The position numbers and the translations under genes are program-made. A stretch of 64,000 nucleotides of DNA from Rebecca billardiae RCC1528 (Eukaryota > Haptophyta): contig OZ251223.1 in the NCBI GenBank assembly GCA_965240325.2, forward strand, positions 1,798,001 to 1,862,000, written 5' to 3'. Below the pieces are notes generated by a model. That model was given only the letters and a program-made list of their open reading frames with translations, searched no databases and was not told the origin of the DNA. Below are positions 61,201 to 64,000 of this stretch, piece after piece; position 1 is the first letter of the stretch, and the number at the start of each line of letters is the position of its first letter.

Positions 61201-63928
61201 CGAGGCCGCGAACGGCCACGGACTGCACGTCGATGGTGACGTTGATGCTGCCCACACCCGCTTCGGCGAGCAGCGGCAGCTCCAGCGAGAGCGGCTCGAC
61301 GAGCGCGGACGGCAAGAGCGAGAGCGCCTCCTCGGGCGCGAGGAGGGCGCGCACGAGCGCGCCAGCGTCGAGCGCGCCGCCGTCCGCGAGCAGCGCGTCG
61401 AGCTCGGTGGCGAGCTTGCGCACGAGCGGGACCTCGGCCCATCCGAGTGCGTCCGCGGGCGGCGCTGGCGTGGGGTCGCGCGGCGCGGGCGGCTCTGCCG
61501 CCAGACACGCGCCGCCCATACCCGCCGCGTCGAGGGCCACGCCGAGTGCGCTCGCGTGCAGCGCGCGCAGCGCCTCGTCAGCGACCTCGTGCACCGGCCC
61601 GCGCAGCGCCGCGCGCACGAGCGCGAGGATGGCCGGGCTGGACTCGGCGAGAAGCACGCCCATCACGTCGTTGACAACGTCGCGCATCAGCACCCAGAGC
61701 GCGGACGGCTGCAGCTCGAGCGTCGGCGCGTCGAGCGTGCCCACGTCGGCGCGCAGCGAGACGAGGCCGAGCGCGTCCGCGTCGAGCGACAGCAGCGCGC
61801 ACGCGAGCGTGCGCGCGAGCGCGCTGTCGTCGAGCAGCTGCGCGGTGCTCAGGTTGGCGAGGCGGCCCTCGAGCACGGGGACGCTGATGGCGATTTCGGC
61901 GGTGACGCCCACCACGTCCATCGTCACAAACCCGCCGTCGAGCACCTCCAGCTCGCCGAGGAGGCCGCCCGCCGGCAGCACGGAGACGGTCAAGTTCGAA
62001 GCGAGACGCAGCCGCTCGAGCTGCACCGAGAGGACGAGCGAGGAGGGCTGCAGCGCGGCGGGCACGGGCTCGCCGAGGCCGCTCGCGACGGCGTCCGAGG
62101 CGGGCGCGATGCTCAGCGCGGCGATCGTGTCCAGCCCCGTCACGTTGAGCGTGGTGATGTCCACGGACACGTTGGCCACGTGCAGCAGCGGCAGCGCGAG
62201 GCCGAGCAGCGGCGGCAGCTGCGCGGGGATCACCTCGACGCCGCCATCCGCGCGGCCGCTCAGCTCGCGCGCGGCGTGGTTGAGCGCGGTCAGCGCCGCG
62301 CTCCCGGCGCCGAGGCGCTCGTTCAGCGCCGCCGACGCGCGCGCGACCACGGGCACCGCCTCCCATCGCAGCGCGTCCGCTGGCGACGGCGGTGGCGGAG
62401 GCGGCGGCGGCACCGCAGCTCGCACGTCGCACTCCACGCGCCCGCCCGCCGCCACGCCGTCGAGCAGCTCGCCGAGCAGCGGCCCCACGTTGCTGCTGAG
62501 CAGCGAGATGATGGCGCTCGAGAGCCCGGCGGCGAGCACCCCTTCGCCGGGGGCGAGGACCACGCCGAGCATGTTGTTCATCAGCTCGATGAACGACGCC
62601 ATCAGCTCGTCCGCCCCGCCAGAGATGCGGACCTCGAGCCCGCTGAGCGGCGCCATGCTCGCGTTGAGGAAGCCCAGGCTGCCCGCGTCGACCGAGCGCA
62701 GCGCGCACGCCGCGAGGCGCGAGAGCGCGTCGTTGTCGAGCAGCTGGTCGCCCGCCAGCCGCTCGATCACCTCGGGCAGCACGGGGAGGTTTAGATCGAA
62801 CGCGAGGTTGATCTCGCTCAGCTCGACCTCGAGCGTCAGCGGCACGCACAGCCTGGCGGCCTCGCCCAGCATGCCGGACATGTCCACGTGGGTCGCGAGC
62901 GAGATGCCCATGCGCAAGCCCTCGAGGCCAACCTCGAACGCGAGGCCAGCCCGAGACTCGGGCATCGGCTGCAGCACGCGCAGGTGCGAGAGGGAGTCGA
63001 TCCCGCCGAGCGACATCGACGTCACGTTGATCCTCAGCCCGAGCATGCCGAAGATGTCGGTGCCGTCGCCAGCGTCGAGATTGGCGAAGGTGATGTTGTC
63101 GAGGCCGAGCGCGCCGAGCGTCGACGGGCCGAGCGTGAGCTCCGGCGCCAAGCCCAGCACGGGGATCGCGGTGCGCACGAGCGTGGGCAGGCTGAGCCGG
63201 AGCGGGTCGTTCAGCGCGGCGTTCAACGCAGCGGCCGTGTTGGCGACGGCCGGCACGTCCACCCATGCGTACGCCGTGGGCGAGGCGGGTGGGGCGAGCG
63301 ACGCCGCGTCCGCCCCGAGGGCCTGCCCCAGCGTCGCGCTCAGGTCGCCGAACGCCAAGCCCGCGAAGAGCCCCTCCACGCCGGCGCACAGCTCCGGCCC
63401 GATGCTCCCCGTGATCTGGTCGGCAAAGTAGTTGGCGAAGAGGCTGACGAGGAAGTTGAAGGGCAGCCCCGTCAGCTGGAGGGTGTCGGTGGCCAGGTTC
63501 GCCGCGCATTGCGTCAGCGCCAAGCCCGTGGGCGGTCCACCGCCGGCGTCCTCGACGAGCTCGAGGCCGAGCGCAAACGAGGAGTCAGCAATGACCAGGT
63601 TGAGCGTGCCATCGCCCGCGAGGGAGCCGCCGTTGTCGAAGCTGAAGCCGCCGGCGCACGTGATAGTCAGCCCGGTCAAATCAACCTGAAAGCCCCGCCC
63701 ACCGTTCGTCGACTCGCTCGTCAGCTGGTCGATCCCGAGCGAGCCGCACACAAAGTTGTTCAGCCCAAAGGTGAAATCCCCGTCGCCAGAGACGGGGAGC
63801 TCGTCCAGCGTGAGCTCGAAGCTGGCGAGCGCGTCTGCGAGATCTACATTCGTCGACGGGCACGCACCGCGCACGCCGACGGGGACGCTCACCCAGAGCG
63901 CGACGGCGGCCGCGGCGAGAACGCGCAT
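40205..63928 (-). CDS. Giant repeat protein (7907 aa): signal peptide, ~23 TULIP/BPI-like repeats, TM helix, PqiA/LetA-like membrane module
   Basis: One uninterrupted frame from ATG 63926-63928 to a stop at 40205. A signal peptide (~21 residues, ending Val-Arg-Gly) and a diverged first half-domain precede about 23 tandem units of ~300 residues (residues ~220 to ~7060). Each has Asn-Ile-Ser-Gly-Leu-Asp-Ser, an Asn-Leu-Thr-Phe motif, two Cys about 80 residues apart and four or five N-glycosylation sequons. A membrane span at ~7100-7122 with Arg/Trp on its inner side is followed by a Pro-rich cytosolic linker and, from ~7410, hydrophobic spans with PqiA motifs repeated twice. The repeats should face the lumen or outside. 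PqiA/LetA proteins act in inter-membrane lipid transport in bacteria; a lipid-conduit role here is inferred. Long frames on the opposite strand are compositional shadows. Confidence 0.85.
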   Translation of the reverse strand: MRVLAAAAVALWVSVPVGVRGACPSTNVDLADALASFELTLDELPVSGDGDFTFGLNNFVCGSLGIDQLTSESTNGGRGFQVDLTGLTITCAGGFSFDNGGSLAGDGTLNLVIADSSFALGLELVEDAGGGPPTGLALTQCAANLATDTLQLTGLPFNFLVSLFANYFADQITGSIGPELCAGVEGLFAGLAFGDLSATLGQALGADAASLAPPASPTAYAWVDVPAVANTAAALNAALNDPLRLSLPTLVRTAIPVLGLAPELTLGPSTLGALGLDNITFANLDAGDGTDIFGMLGLRINVTSMSLGGIDSLSHLRVLQPMPESRAGLAFEVGLEGLRMGISLATHVDMSGMLGEAARLCVPLTLEVELSEINLAFDLNLPVLPEVIERLAGDQLLDNDALSRLAACALRSVDAGSLGFLNASMAPLSGLEVRISGGADELMASFIELMNNMLGVVLAPGEGVLAAGLSSAIISLLSSNVGPLLGELLDGVAAGGRVECDVRAAVPPPPPPPPSPADALRWEAVPVVARASAALNERLGAGSAALTALNHAARELSGRADGGVEVIPAQLPPLLGLALPLLHVANVSVDITTLNVTGLDTIAALSIAPASDAVASGLGEPVPAALQPSSLVLSVQLERLRLASNLTVSVLPAGGLLGELEVLDGGFVTMDVVGVTAEIAISVPVLEGRLANLSTAQLLDDSALARTLACALLSLDADALGLVSLRADVGTLDAPTLELQPSALWVLMRDVVNDVMGVLLAESSPAILALVRAALRGPVHEVADEALRALHASALGVALDAAGMGGACLAAEPPAPRDPTPAPPADALGWAEVPLVRKLATELDALLADGGALDAGALVRALLAPEEALSLLPSALVEPLSLELPLLAEAGVGSINVTIDVQSVAVRGLDSVRALQLMPAAMSSSAALGALSADVQRTSLHLEALLDRLDVELGVEVGVRYVGPDDSLALLDGLRARTTAEQPLSLSLHDLGLSATVSVPMLPELLANLTLEQLVPRGEQAAEPGRLLACALRGVDTATLGVAQLNASVGLLSSPTLGVLAPWPELDSALAAVASAAFGASTGAIDALLHAVLDGPVHALLDEQLGSLLEMADTAAVCPAQPSAAASLPPPSPDALAWHEVEAVAVLSEKLDELLSSSPPTLDVNALTRVFVPGGVLGVVPQLAPTVSLVLPLEGVANLTVQLSALNISGLDSVAGLHLSPAQTAAASSDELSGIADELLATSLHAAVELSSVGVSAQLSLSAVLWDGTEVSLFEDAVVSAGVHDVGVSATVSVPVVPSLLSNLTFEQLLVDAPASRVLACALGGLDTSALGVVQLNITAGSFAAPLVGGLSGAVWAAAEAAVNALLGVAAAELAPQLYASLGDLLDGTVHAMLNEQLEGLGAIAEGEGKCPAQPSSAAPLPLPSSEALAWHEVEAVAVLSDKLDELLSSSPPTLDVNALTRVLVPGGVLGVVPQLAPAVSLVLPLEGVANLTVQLRALNISGLDSVAGLHLSPAQMAAASSDELAGIADELLATSLHAAVELSSVGVSAHLSLSAVLWDGTEVSLFEDAVVSAGVHDVGASATVSVPVVPSLLSNLTFEQLLVDDPASRVLACALGGLDTSALGVVQLNASVGSLELGVSTFGSAPTVGLLGRAWAELEPGVTAMLNSALDLATASEAQALLAPALGGPALTMLDEQLAQLVAMFDNSTDCPAQPSSAAQLPSSSPGALAWHEVEAVAVLSEKLDELLSSSPPTLDVNAFTRVLVPGGVLGVAPQLAPTVSLVLPLEGVANLTVQLRALNISGLDSLAGLQLAPAATATADELSNVAAELLATSLHAAVEVAQLNVSAQLSVSLLLWDGTEVSLFEDAVVSAGAHDVGASATVSVPVVPSLLSNLTFEQLLVDDPASRVLACALGGLDTSALRVVQLNASVGSLELGIGATAAVPTDSWLGQAWAEVEAVTTALLNTVLSMVTTADVQALLTPALDGPVHSMLDQQLSQLEAGDCPAQPTLAASLPLAPSPNALAWHEVEAVAVLSDKLDELLSSSPPMLDVNALTRVFVPGGVLGVVPQLAPAVSLVLPLEGVANLTVQLSALNISGLDSVAGLQLAPAQMAAASSDELSGIADELLATSLHAAVEVAQLDVSAQLSVSLSLWDGTEVSLFEDAVVSAGAHDVGVSATVSVPVVPSLLSNLTFEQLLVDDPVSRVLACALGGLDSASLGVVQLNSSLAGLELRVSTSGWASPTGGLGRAWAELEAGMSALLNAGLGLVTASEAQALLSPVLGGPLRALLDEQLVLSAGWLEGAVDCPAQPSSAASLPPPSPGALAWHEVEAVAVLSDKLDELLSSSPPTLDVNALTRVFLPDGVLGVVPRLMPPLTLTLPLGSLGNVTVNVSAMNVSGLDSLRNMLLAPAGTVATSSSELATMADELLATSLHVAVDAAQLHVSAQLSLSAVLWDGTELSLFEDAVVSAGVHDVGASATVSVPVVPSLLSNLTFEQLLVDDPVTRVLACALGAVDAAGLGLAQLNFSAGAIELGIGTFGVPAKSGWPGRAWAEAAAPAIAMLDAGLGVITADGVLALIAPALGGPVRTLLDEQLSRLVGQGQQSGECPAQPSSAAQLPAPSSEALAWHEVEAVAVLSEKLDELLSSSPPTLDVNALTRVFVPGGVLGVVPQLAPAVSLVLPLEGVANLTVQLSALNISGLDSVAGLQLAPAATATADELSNVAAELLATSFHAAVEFAQLDVSAQLSVSLSLWDGTEVSLFEDAVVSAGVPDMGVSATVSVPVVPSLLSNLTFEQLLVDDPASRVLACALGGLDTSALGVVQLNASVGSLELGVSTFGSAPTVGLLGRAWAELEVGVTAMVNSALDLVTASRLQALLAPALGGPVHTMLDEQLSQLVAMFDNSTDCPAQPSSAAQLPAPSLDALAWHEVEAVAVLSEKLDELLSSSPPTLDVNALTRVLVPGGVLGVVPQLAPAVSLVLPLEGVANLTMQLSALNISGLDSLAGLQLSPAQTAAASSAELSGIVDELLATSLHAAVELSSVGVSAQLSVSLLLWDGTEVSLFEDAVVSAGMHDVGASATVSVPVVPSLLSNLTFEQLLVDAPASRVLACALGGLDTSALGVVQLNASVGSLELGIGTLGLLTWAGWPGRAWAELEPGVTAMLNSAPGLLTASKAQALLSPALGGPAITMLDEQLAQVVAMFDDSTDCSVQPSSAAQLPLPSSEALAWHEVEAVAVLSEKLDELLSSSPPTLDVNALTRVFVPGGVLGVVPQLAPAVSLVLPLEGVANLTVQLSALNISGLDSLAGLHLSPAQTAAASSAELSDIAKELLASSLHAAVELSSVGVSAQLSVSLLLWDGTEVSLFEDAVVSAGVHDVGVSATVSVPVVPSLLSNLTFEQLLVDAPVSRVLACALGGLDTSALGVVQLNASVGSLELGMSTFGSAPTVGLLGRAWAELEPGVAAMLNSALDLATASEAQALLAPALGGPVHTMLDEQLAQVVAMFDNSTDCPAQPSSAAQLPAPSPDALAWHEVEAVAVLSEKLDELLSSSPPTLDVNALTRVFVPGGVLGVVPQLAPAVSLVLPLEGVANLTVQLRALNISGLDSLAGLQLSPAQTAAASSDELSHVAEELLATSFHAAVEVAQLDVHAQLSVSLSLWDGTEVSLFEDAVVSAGVHDVGASATVSVPVVPSLLSNLTFEQLLVDDPASRVLACALGGLDTSALGVVQLNASLGLLELGVSTFGSAPTVDLLGRAWAELEPGVAAMVNSALDLATASEAQALLAPALGGPALTMLDEQLAQLVAMFDNSTDCPAQPSSAAQLPAPSSEALAWHEVEAVAVLIDKLDELLSPSPPTLDVSALTRVFVPGGVLGVVPQLAPTVSLVLPLGGVANLTVQLRALNISGLDSVVGLQLAPAATASSDELSSIADELLATSLHAAVEVAQLDVSAQLSVSLSLWDGTEVSLFEDAVVSAGAHDVGASATVSVPVVPSLLSNLTFEQLLVDDPASRVLACALGGLDTSALGVVQLNASVGSLELGVSTFGSAPTVGLLGRAWAELEVGVAAMLNSALDVATASQLQALLAPALGGPALTMLDEQLAQLVAMFDNSTDCPAQPSSAAQLPAPSSEAFAWHEVEAVAVLSEKLDELLSSSPPTLDVNALTRVFVPGGVLGVVPQLAPAVSLVLPLEGVANLTVQLSALNISGLDSLTGLQLAPAATASSDELSGIADELLATSLHAAVEVAQLDVSAQLSVSLSLWDGTEVSLFEDAVVSAGAHDVGASATVSVPVVPSLLSNLTFEQLLVDAPASRVLACALGGLDTSALGVVQLNASVGSLVIGMSTFGSAPTVDLLGRAWAELEPGVAAMLNSALDVATASQLQALLAPALGGPALTMLDEQLAQLVAMFDNSTDCPAQPSSAAQLPAPSSGALAWHEVEAVAVLSEKLGELLSSSPPTLDVNALTRVFVPGGVLGVVPQLAPAVSLVLPLEGVANLTVQLSALNISGLDSLTGLQLAPAATASSDELSGIADELLATSLHAAVEVAQLDVSAQLSVSLSLWDGTEVSLFEDAAVSAGVHDVGASATVSVPVVPSLLSNLTFEQLLVDDPASRVLACALGAVDTSALGVVQLNASVGSLELGIGTPGLLARTGWPGPAWAELEPGVTAMLNSALDLATASEAQALLKPVLGGPALTMLDEQLSQFAAELGMLGDCHAQPAVVVDALPAVPGALAWHEVEAVAVLSETLDELLSSSPPTLDVNALTRVFVPGGVLGVVPQLAPAVSLVLPLEGVANLTVQLRALNISGLDSLAGLQLSPAQTAAASSVGLSDIADELLASSLHAAVELSSVGVSAQLSVSVSLWDGTEVSLFEDAVVSAGMHDVGVSATVSVPVVPSLLSNLTFEQLLVDDPASRVLACALGAVDTSALGVVQLNITLGALEAAIGSTNAVSDTGWLAGLWSEVEAAAVAIANTALEELTTSNVPALLLRELDKLVLPVFNQQLAQHVDRLDQAGTCPSQPTSAASLPAPSPDALAWHEVEAVAVLREKLDELLSSSPPTLDVNALTRVFVPGGVLGVVPQLAPAVSLVLPLEGVANLTVQLRALNISGLDSLTGLQLAPAATATADELSNVAAELLATSLHAAVEVAHLNVSAQLSVSVSLWDGTEVSLFEDAVVSAGVHDVGASATVSVPVVPSLLSNLTFEQLLVDDPASRVLACALGGLDTSALGVVQLNASVGSLVIGMSTFGSAAAVGLLGRAWAELEPGVTAMVNSALDVATASQLQALLAPALGGPALTMLDEQLLQLLGWCEEVGDCPAQPYSTPDLPAPSSEALAWHEVEAVAVLREKLDELLSSSPPTLDVNALTRVFVPGGVLGVVPKLAPATSLPIALCALGNLTVNVSFVNISGLDSVAGLQLAPAATATGDELSNVADELLASSLHAAVEVARLNVSAQLSVSVSLWDGTEVSLFEDAVVSAGVHDVGASATVSVPVVPSLLSNLTFEQLLVDDPASRVLACALGALDTTSLGVVQLNVTLGSLELGIGTLGVAQTSDQLGRAWAEAGAGALALLNAGLGLLTAPEVQALLAPVLDRWAHATLDEQLAQVLEWCGEAGDCPAQPTSAASLPPPSSEALAWHEVETVVSLSEKLDELVSSSPPALDVNAMTRLFAPGGSLGVVPQLAPAISLPIALCALGNLTVNVSFVNISGLDSVRGLQLAPAATATGDELSNVAAELLASSLHAAVEVAQLNVSAQLSVSVSLWDGNEVSLFEDAVVSAGVHDVGASATVSVPVVPSLLSNLTFEQLLVDDPASRVLACALGALDTASLGVVQLNVSIGVLSVGVGAFVTDVLSAALGSAWAEVEEAALALAQFAADELLGDARSLLARVLDGPVHALLDERMSQLVGGCDEAADCPAQPSSSVSALPPSPDALAWHEVDAVVALSEELSSLVAAPNRTLDLGALARLLAPGGVLDVVPGAMAPTTLAVSACAWGNVTVNISALNISGLDSVRRLQLAPAATASSDELSGIADELLATSLHAAVEVAQLDVSAQLSLSVSLWDGTEVSLFEDAVVSAGVHDVGASATVSVPVVPSLLSNLTFEQLLVDDPVSRVLACALGAVDMSALGVVQLNASVGTLTAPALGGIDGPLFAELQRAANALLGAATASLTADVLALLAQAVDGPAHAWLQAQLEQLSAGLTSEPPDCPAQPTSALSAPPAAAEAYAWAELDVVRSLGEVLNELVAPPEAPLDLSALVRAVAPGPLPIVPDALPPLALSVPLGGLLNASIAVRSLNVSGLDSVRALRVQPASAAELASNLSGIDPDVLSTSVQLQLQLGAVRATAQLSVSLSLWDGTEVSLFEDAVVSAGVHDVGASATVSVPVVPSLLSNLTFEQLLVDDPVSRVLACALGALDEPAFGIVRLNATLGALDAPLISGVDGGALWSELSAATHALLGVATAELSVGANELLASALAGPARAQLGGALRDALALARNLSNGSACASAELPSLLQLPDSVPDTLGLSAALALGEIFGGMSELESTLPTWVRTLAGDSARLELTDLSVPLVSESDELGGALGLSVSLASASIVGLDSLRSVALAEVSPPQAQTVRASVEFSEIELEIRLAVRLRAQEGGLLGALLNSSGALELSTLVARTTVERLALNATVFVAVNDLAARELTLGELLANDAEPSCALRTLEGVSVRALQLGGTFRTLRLTAAGAAGAAPSGWVPALMEAADRALVPLALASARASAVLAELGGLLDSVERARAPIGGALEQAARDAGGTQSCAEASARRRARARRLQAGSDGDASAGAGSYIDWGAWWLVDEAVRRLDELGVVGVNALIAPALEYALGARAAVQLPGVLLDEELDFGPDFGGAHVVLADGALLDVDTLSAAQLLRVDDGGGGAAGVPSLSSSFTLGGDADGGRPLRAGVRAAVDYEGMGADILASFVANGTMRALHVDLDEVQLLVEQDELFGVSVGALIDGNGVQCLLGSAARGGLTLSAARLRVEQLALRLSELQGSGSAAATGEPLDLGALADALASADAGLTAALNDGLAYGMQELLLRPLNEWVAGRLAEARAECRRTAVPELAEEAREVRAAEDAGLLGGTLAAIGALGLALVVGSAWYARWWVRWRRAGHKPIEAAPRARAVESGGGGVAGARAGAAGGAGGALSSPGAPPLRPDAVTVHVMGGGAPSWLERSGASALPGARALLSWLRPAAAGGSDVADGGRAAGAGRAGEGADEEEQAAVPQPLHEGASRAAGRAPTPATGLWASIVGSAAPTPSGTPPQSGVGSRAPTPATGLWASIVGSAAPTPSGTPPQSGVGSRAPTPATGLWASIVGSAAPTPSGTPPQSGVGSRAPTPAEGTARSGVGSRAPTPSTAALPAPAASRAPALGSRSATPLEPAWTTSLAAASPRFGALMAALIVLDFALFLWANVSVGAEVVVRVETPFGLVLTPPPLFAFSLDNTIADMWAAGTYPLAAVIAFFSGGWPYLKLGGMLCLWLVPPQWLPALHRERLLAFLHTYGKWSLIDVSVMQMMSVAFYMRVAVPAEWLGGLSAGTLTVRAEPRFGLYGLMAATLFSILLSHTVLAFHRATEERRRSHARRAQASLPAAERLEPPAHVTAAGPYRQWSSLSRALPHESARDRALLALALLGLPLSFALVVLGASATAFSFEFTGLAGTVLGEEARVRRFSLIGAGLELTEAAGYAPLSAGSVWQLFIFFLVHLAMPLALPPLVALLWAVPLPLRAQSAGYVLAQMVNAWSGVDIFVLALLVAVTEIEQFSQFVLKGRCDELNALLARYALDFVDEDPRCFGIVAHLEAGCWLLFAAAAVATTSSVLVLNRAARALDRRREQYDYHVIGGGESSADEPRTASTAPATAREAPARGGAGLPARGQVGPTGRRSNA
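40375..41700 (-). other. PqiA/LetA-like membrane module, duplicated
   Basis: Residues ~7410-7852 of the giant protein. In the first half, Trp-Ala-Ala-Gly-Thr-Tyr-Pro-Leu-Ala-Ala-Val-Ile, then Trp-Pro-Tyr-Leu-Lys-Leu, then Gly-Lys-Trp-Ser-Leu-Ile-Asp-Val, follow the same order and spacing as the E. coli PqiA C-terminal half. In the second half, Asn-Ala-Trp-Ser-Gly-Val-Asp-Ile-Phe-Val-Leu-Ala-Leu-Leu-Val-Ala repeats the key block. Bacterial PqiA also has two such halves. The Cys4 zinc-ribbon segments that precede each half in bacteria are not seen. About eight hydrophobic spans are present. Confidence 0.85.
41845..42132 (-). repeat. Three exact 96-bp repeats in the cytosolic linker
   Basis: Copies begin at 41845, 41941 and 42037, with a partial fourth at 42133. 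Each codes 32 residues: a Gly-Leu-Trp-Ala-Ser-Ile-Val-Gly-Ser block and Ala-Pro-Thr-Pro / Thr-Pro-Pro spacers. The near-perfect identity indicates recent expansion. The conserved hydrophobic Leu-Trp-Ala-Ser-Ile-Val block in a Ser/Thr-Pro-rich setting looks like a repeated short binding or phosphorylation motif. Confidence 0.9.
43480..63300 (-). repeat. Tandem array of ~23 units of about 900 bp coding TULIP/BPI-like domains
   Basis: Unit starts, marked by the codons for Leu-Ala-Trp-His-Glu-Val or its variants, fall near 63260, 62360, 61435, 60509, 59630, 58727, 57841, 56938, 56036, 55138, 54237, 53335, 52431, 51534, 50637, 49740, 48835, 47939, 47041, 46147 and 45280. Two diverged units follow near 44400 and 43480. 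Spacing is 867-926 bp, mostly 896-905. Units 4 to 19 are very alike at the DNA level; the first three and last four are diverged. In each unit, beta-rich amphipathic strands, a Gly-Leu-Asp turn, and a Cys-bearing strand followed by helices and a second Cys recall the BPI N-domain with its single disulfide. The fold is inferred, not proven. Confidence 0.75.
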
Positions 63929-64000
63929 GGCCTTGGGCCACGAGACGACCAGTGGCCGCCCCTCGTGTTCGCGCCCTCCGCTCTGGTGCGATAAACACCG

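Noticed and set aside
43480-63300. CRISPR-like or satellite array interpretation of the ~900-bp repeats
   Set aside because: The repeats keep a perfect reading frame with conserved Cys and sequon positions, so they are coding domains; unit length is also far from CRISPR spacing.
43480-63300. Giant modular synthase (polyketide or peptide) as seen in some haptophytes
   Set aside because: No ketosynthase, acyltransferase, adenylation or carrier-protein motif occurs; the repeats carry a signal peptide and glycosylation sequons.

Overview
The window looks like nuclear DNA of a secondary-plastid alga, most likely a haptophyte. It is strongly GC-rich. Genes occur singly on both strands, with few short GT-AG introns (98-244 bp). 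Several proteins start with an ER-type signal peptide followed by an Ala/Arg/Pro-rich stretch, as in plastid import through a complex plastid. The Phe-centred cleavage motif typical of diatoms and pelagophytes is absent, which favours a haptophyte, but the assignment is an inference from style and not from a marker gene.

Layout, left to right. 0-11.6 kb is gene-dense: a partial EF-hand protein (-) head-to-head with a GT47 exostosin-like glycosyltransferase (+), a tiny Cys-rich protein (-), a three-exon plastid-type Clp/HSP100 ATPase (+), an RMND1/DUF155 mitochondrial protein (-), a phosphatase-kinase-RNA ligase fusion (+), and a small thylakoid-type membrane protein (+). 11.6-15.8 kb is repetitive and holds a complete 2.48 kb element with about 350-bp terminal inverted repeats and an exact 9-bp target duplication (Mutator-like, non-autonomous). 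15.8-18 kb holds a tandem cyclic-nucleotide-binding protein (-). 18-21 kb is gene-poor, with a direct repeat and a roughly 0.6 kb TA-flanked MITE candidate. 21-27.5 kb holds two convergent two-component paralogues: a membrane hybrid kinase with receiver and HPt modules, and a soluble relative that keeps the receiver but has lost the kinase residues. 28-40 kb holds a small type-I membrane protein, a transmembrane RING protein, an AlgH-like plastid protein, a large FN3-containing protein and a plastid-targeted putative TIM-barrel protein.

40.2-63.9 kb is one uninterrupted minus-strand reading frame of 7907 codons and is the outstanding feature. It encodes a signal peptide, about 23 tandem repeats of roughly 300 residues that look like TULIP/BPI-type lipid-binding domains, a transmembrane helix, a Pro-rich cytosolic linker with three exact 96-bp repeats, and a C-terminal membrane module whose motifs match bacterial PqiA/LetA twice over. 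In bacteria PqiA/LetA partners with a needle of MCE domains to move lipids between membranes. Here the same membrane module appears to be fused in one chain to a long array of a different lipid-binding fold. I propose it as a previously undescribed eukaryotic lipid-conduit protein; the PqiA match is firm, the TULIP assignment and the function are inferences.
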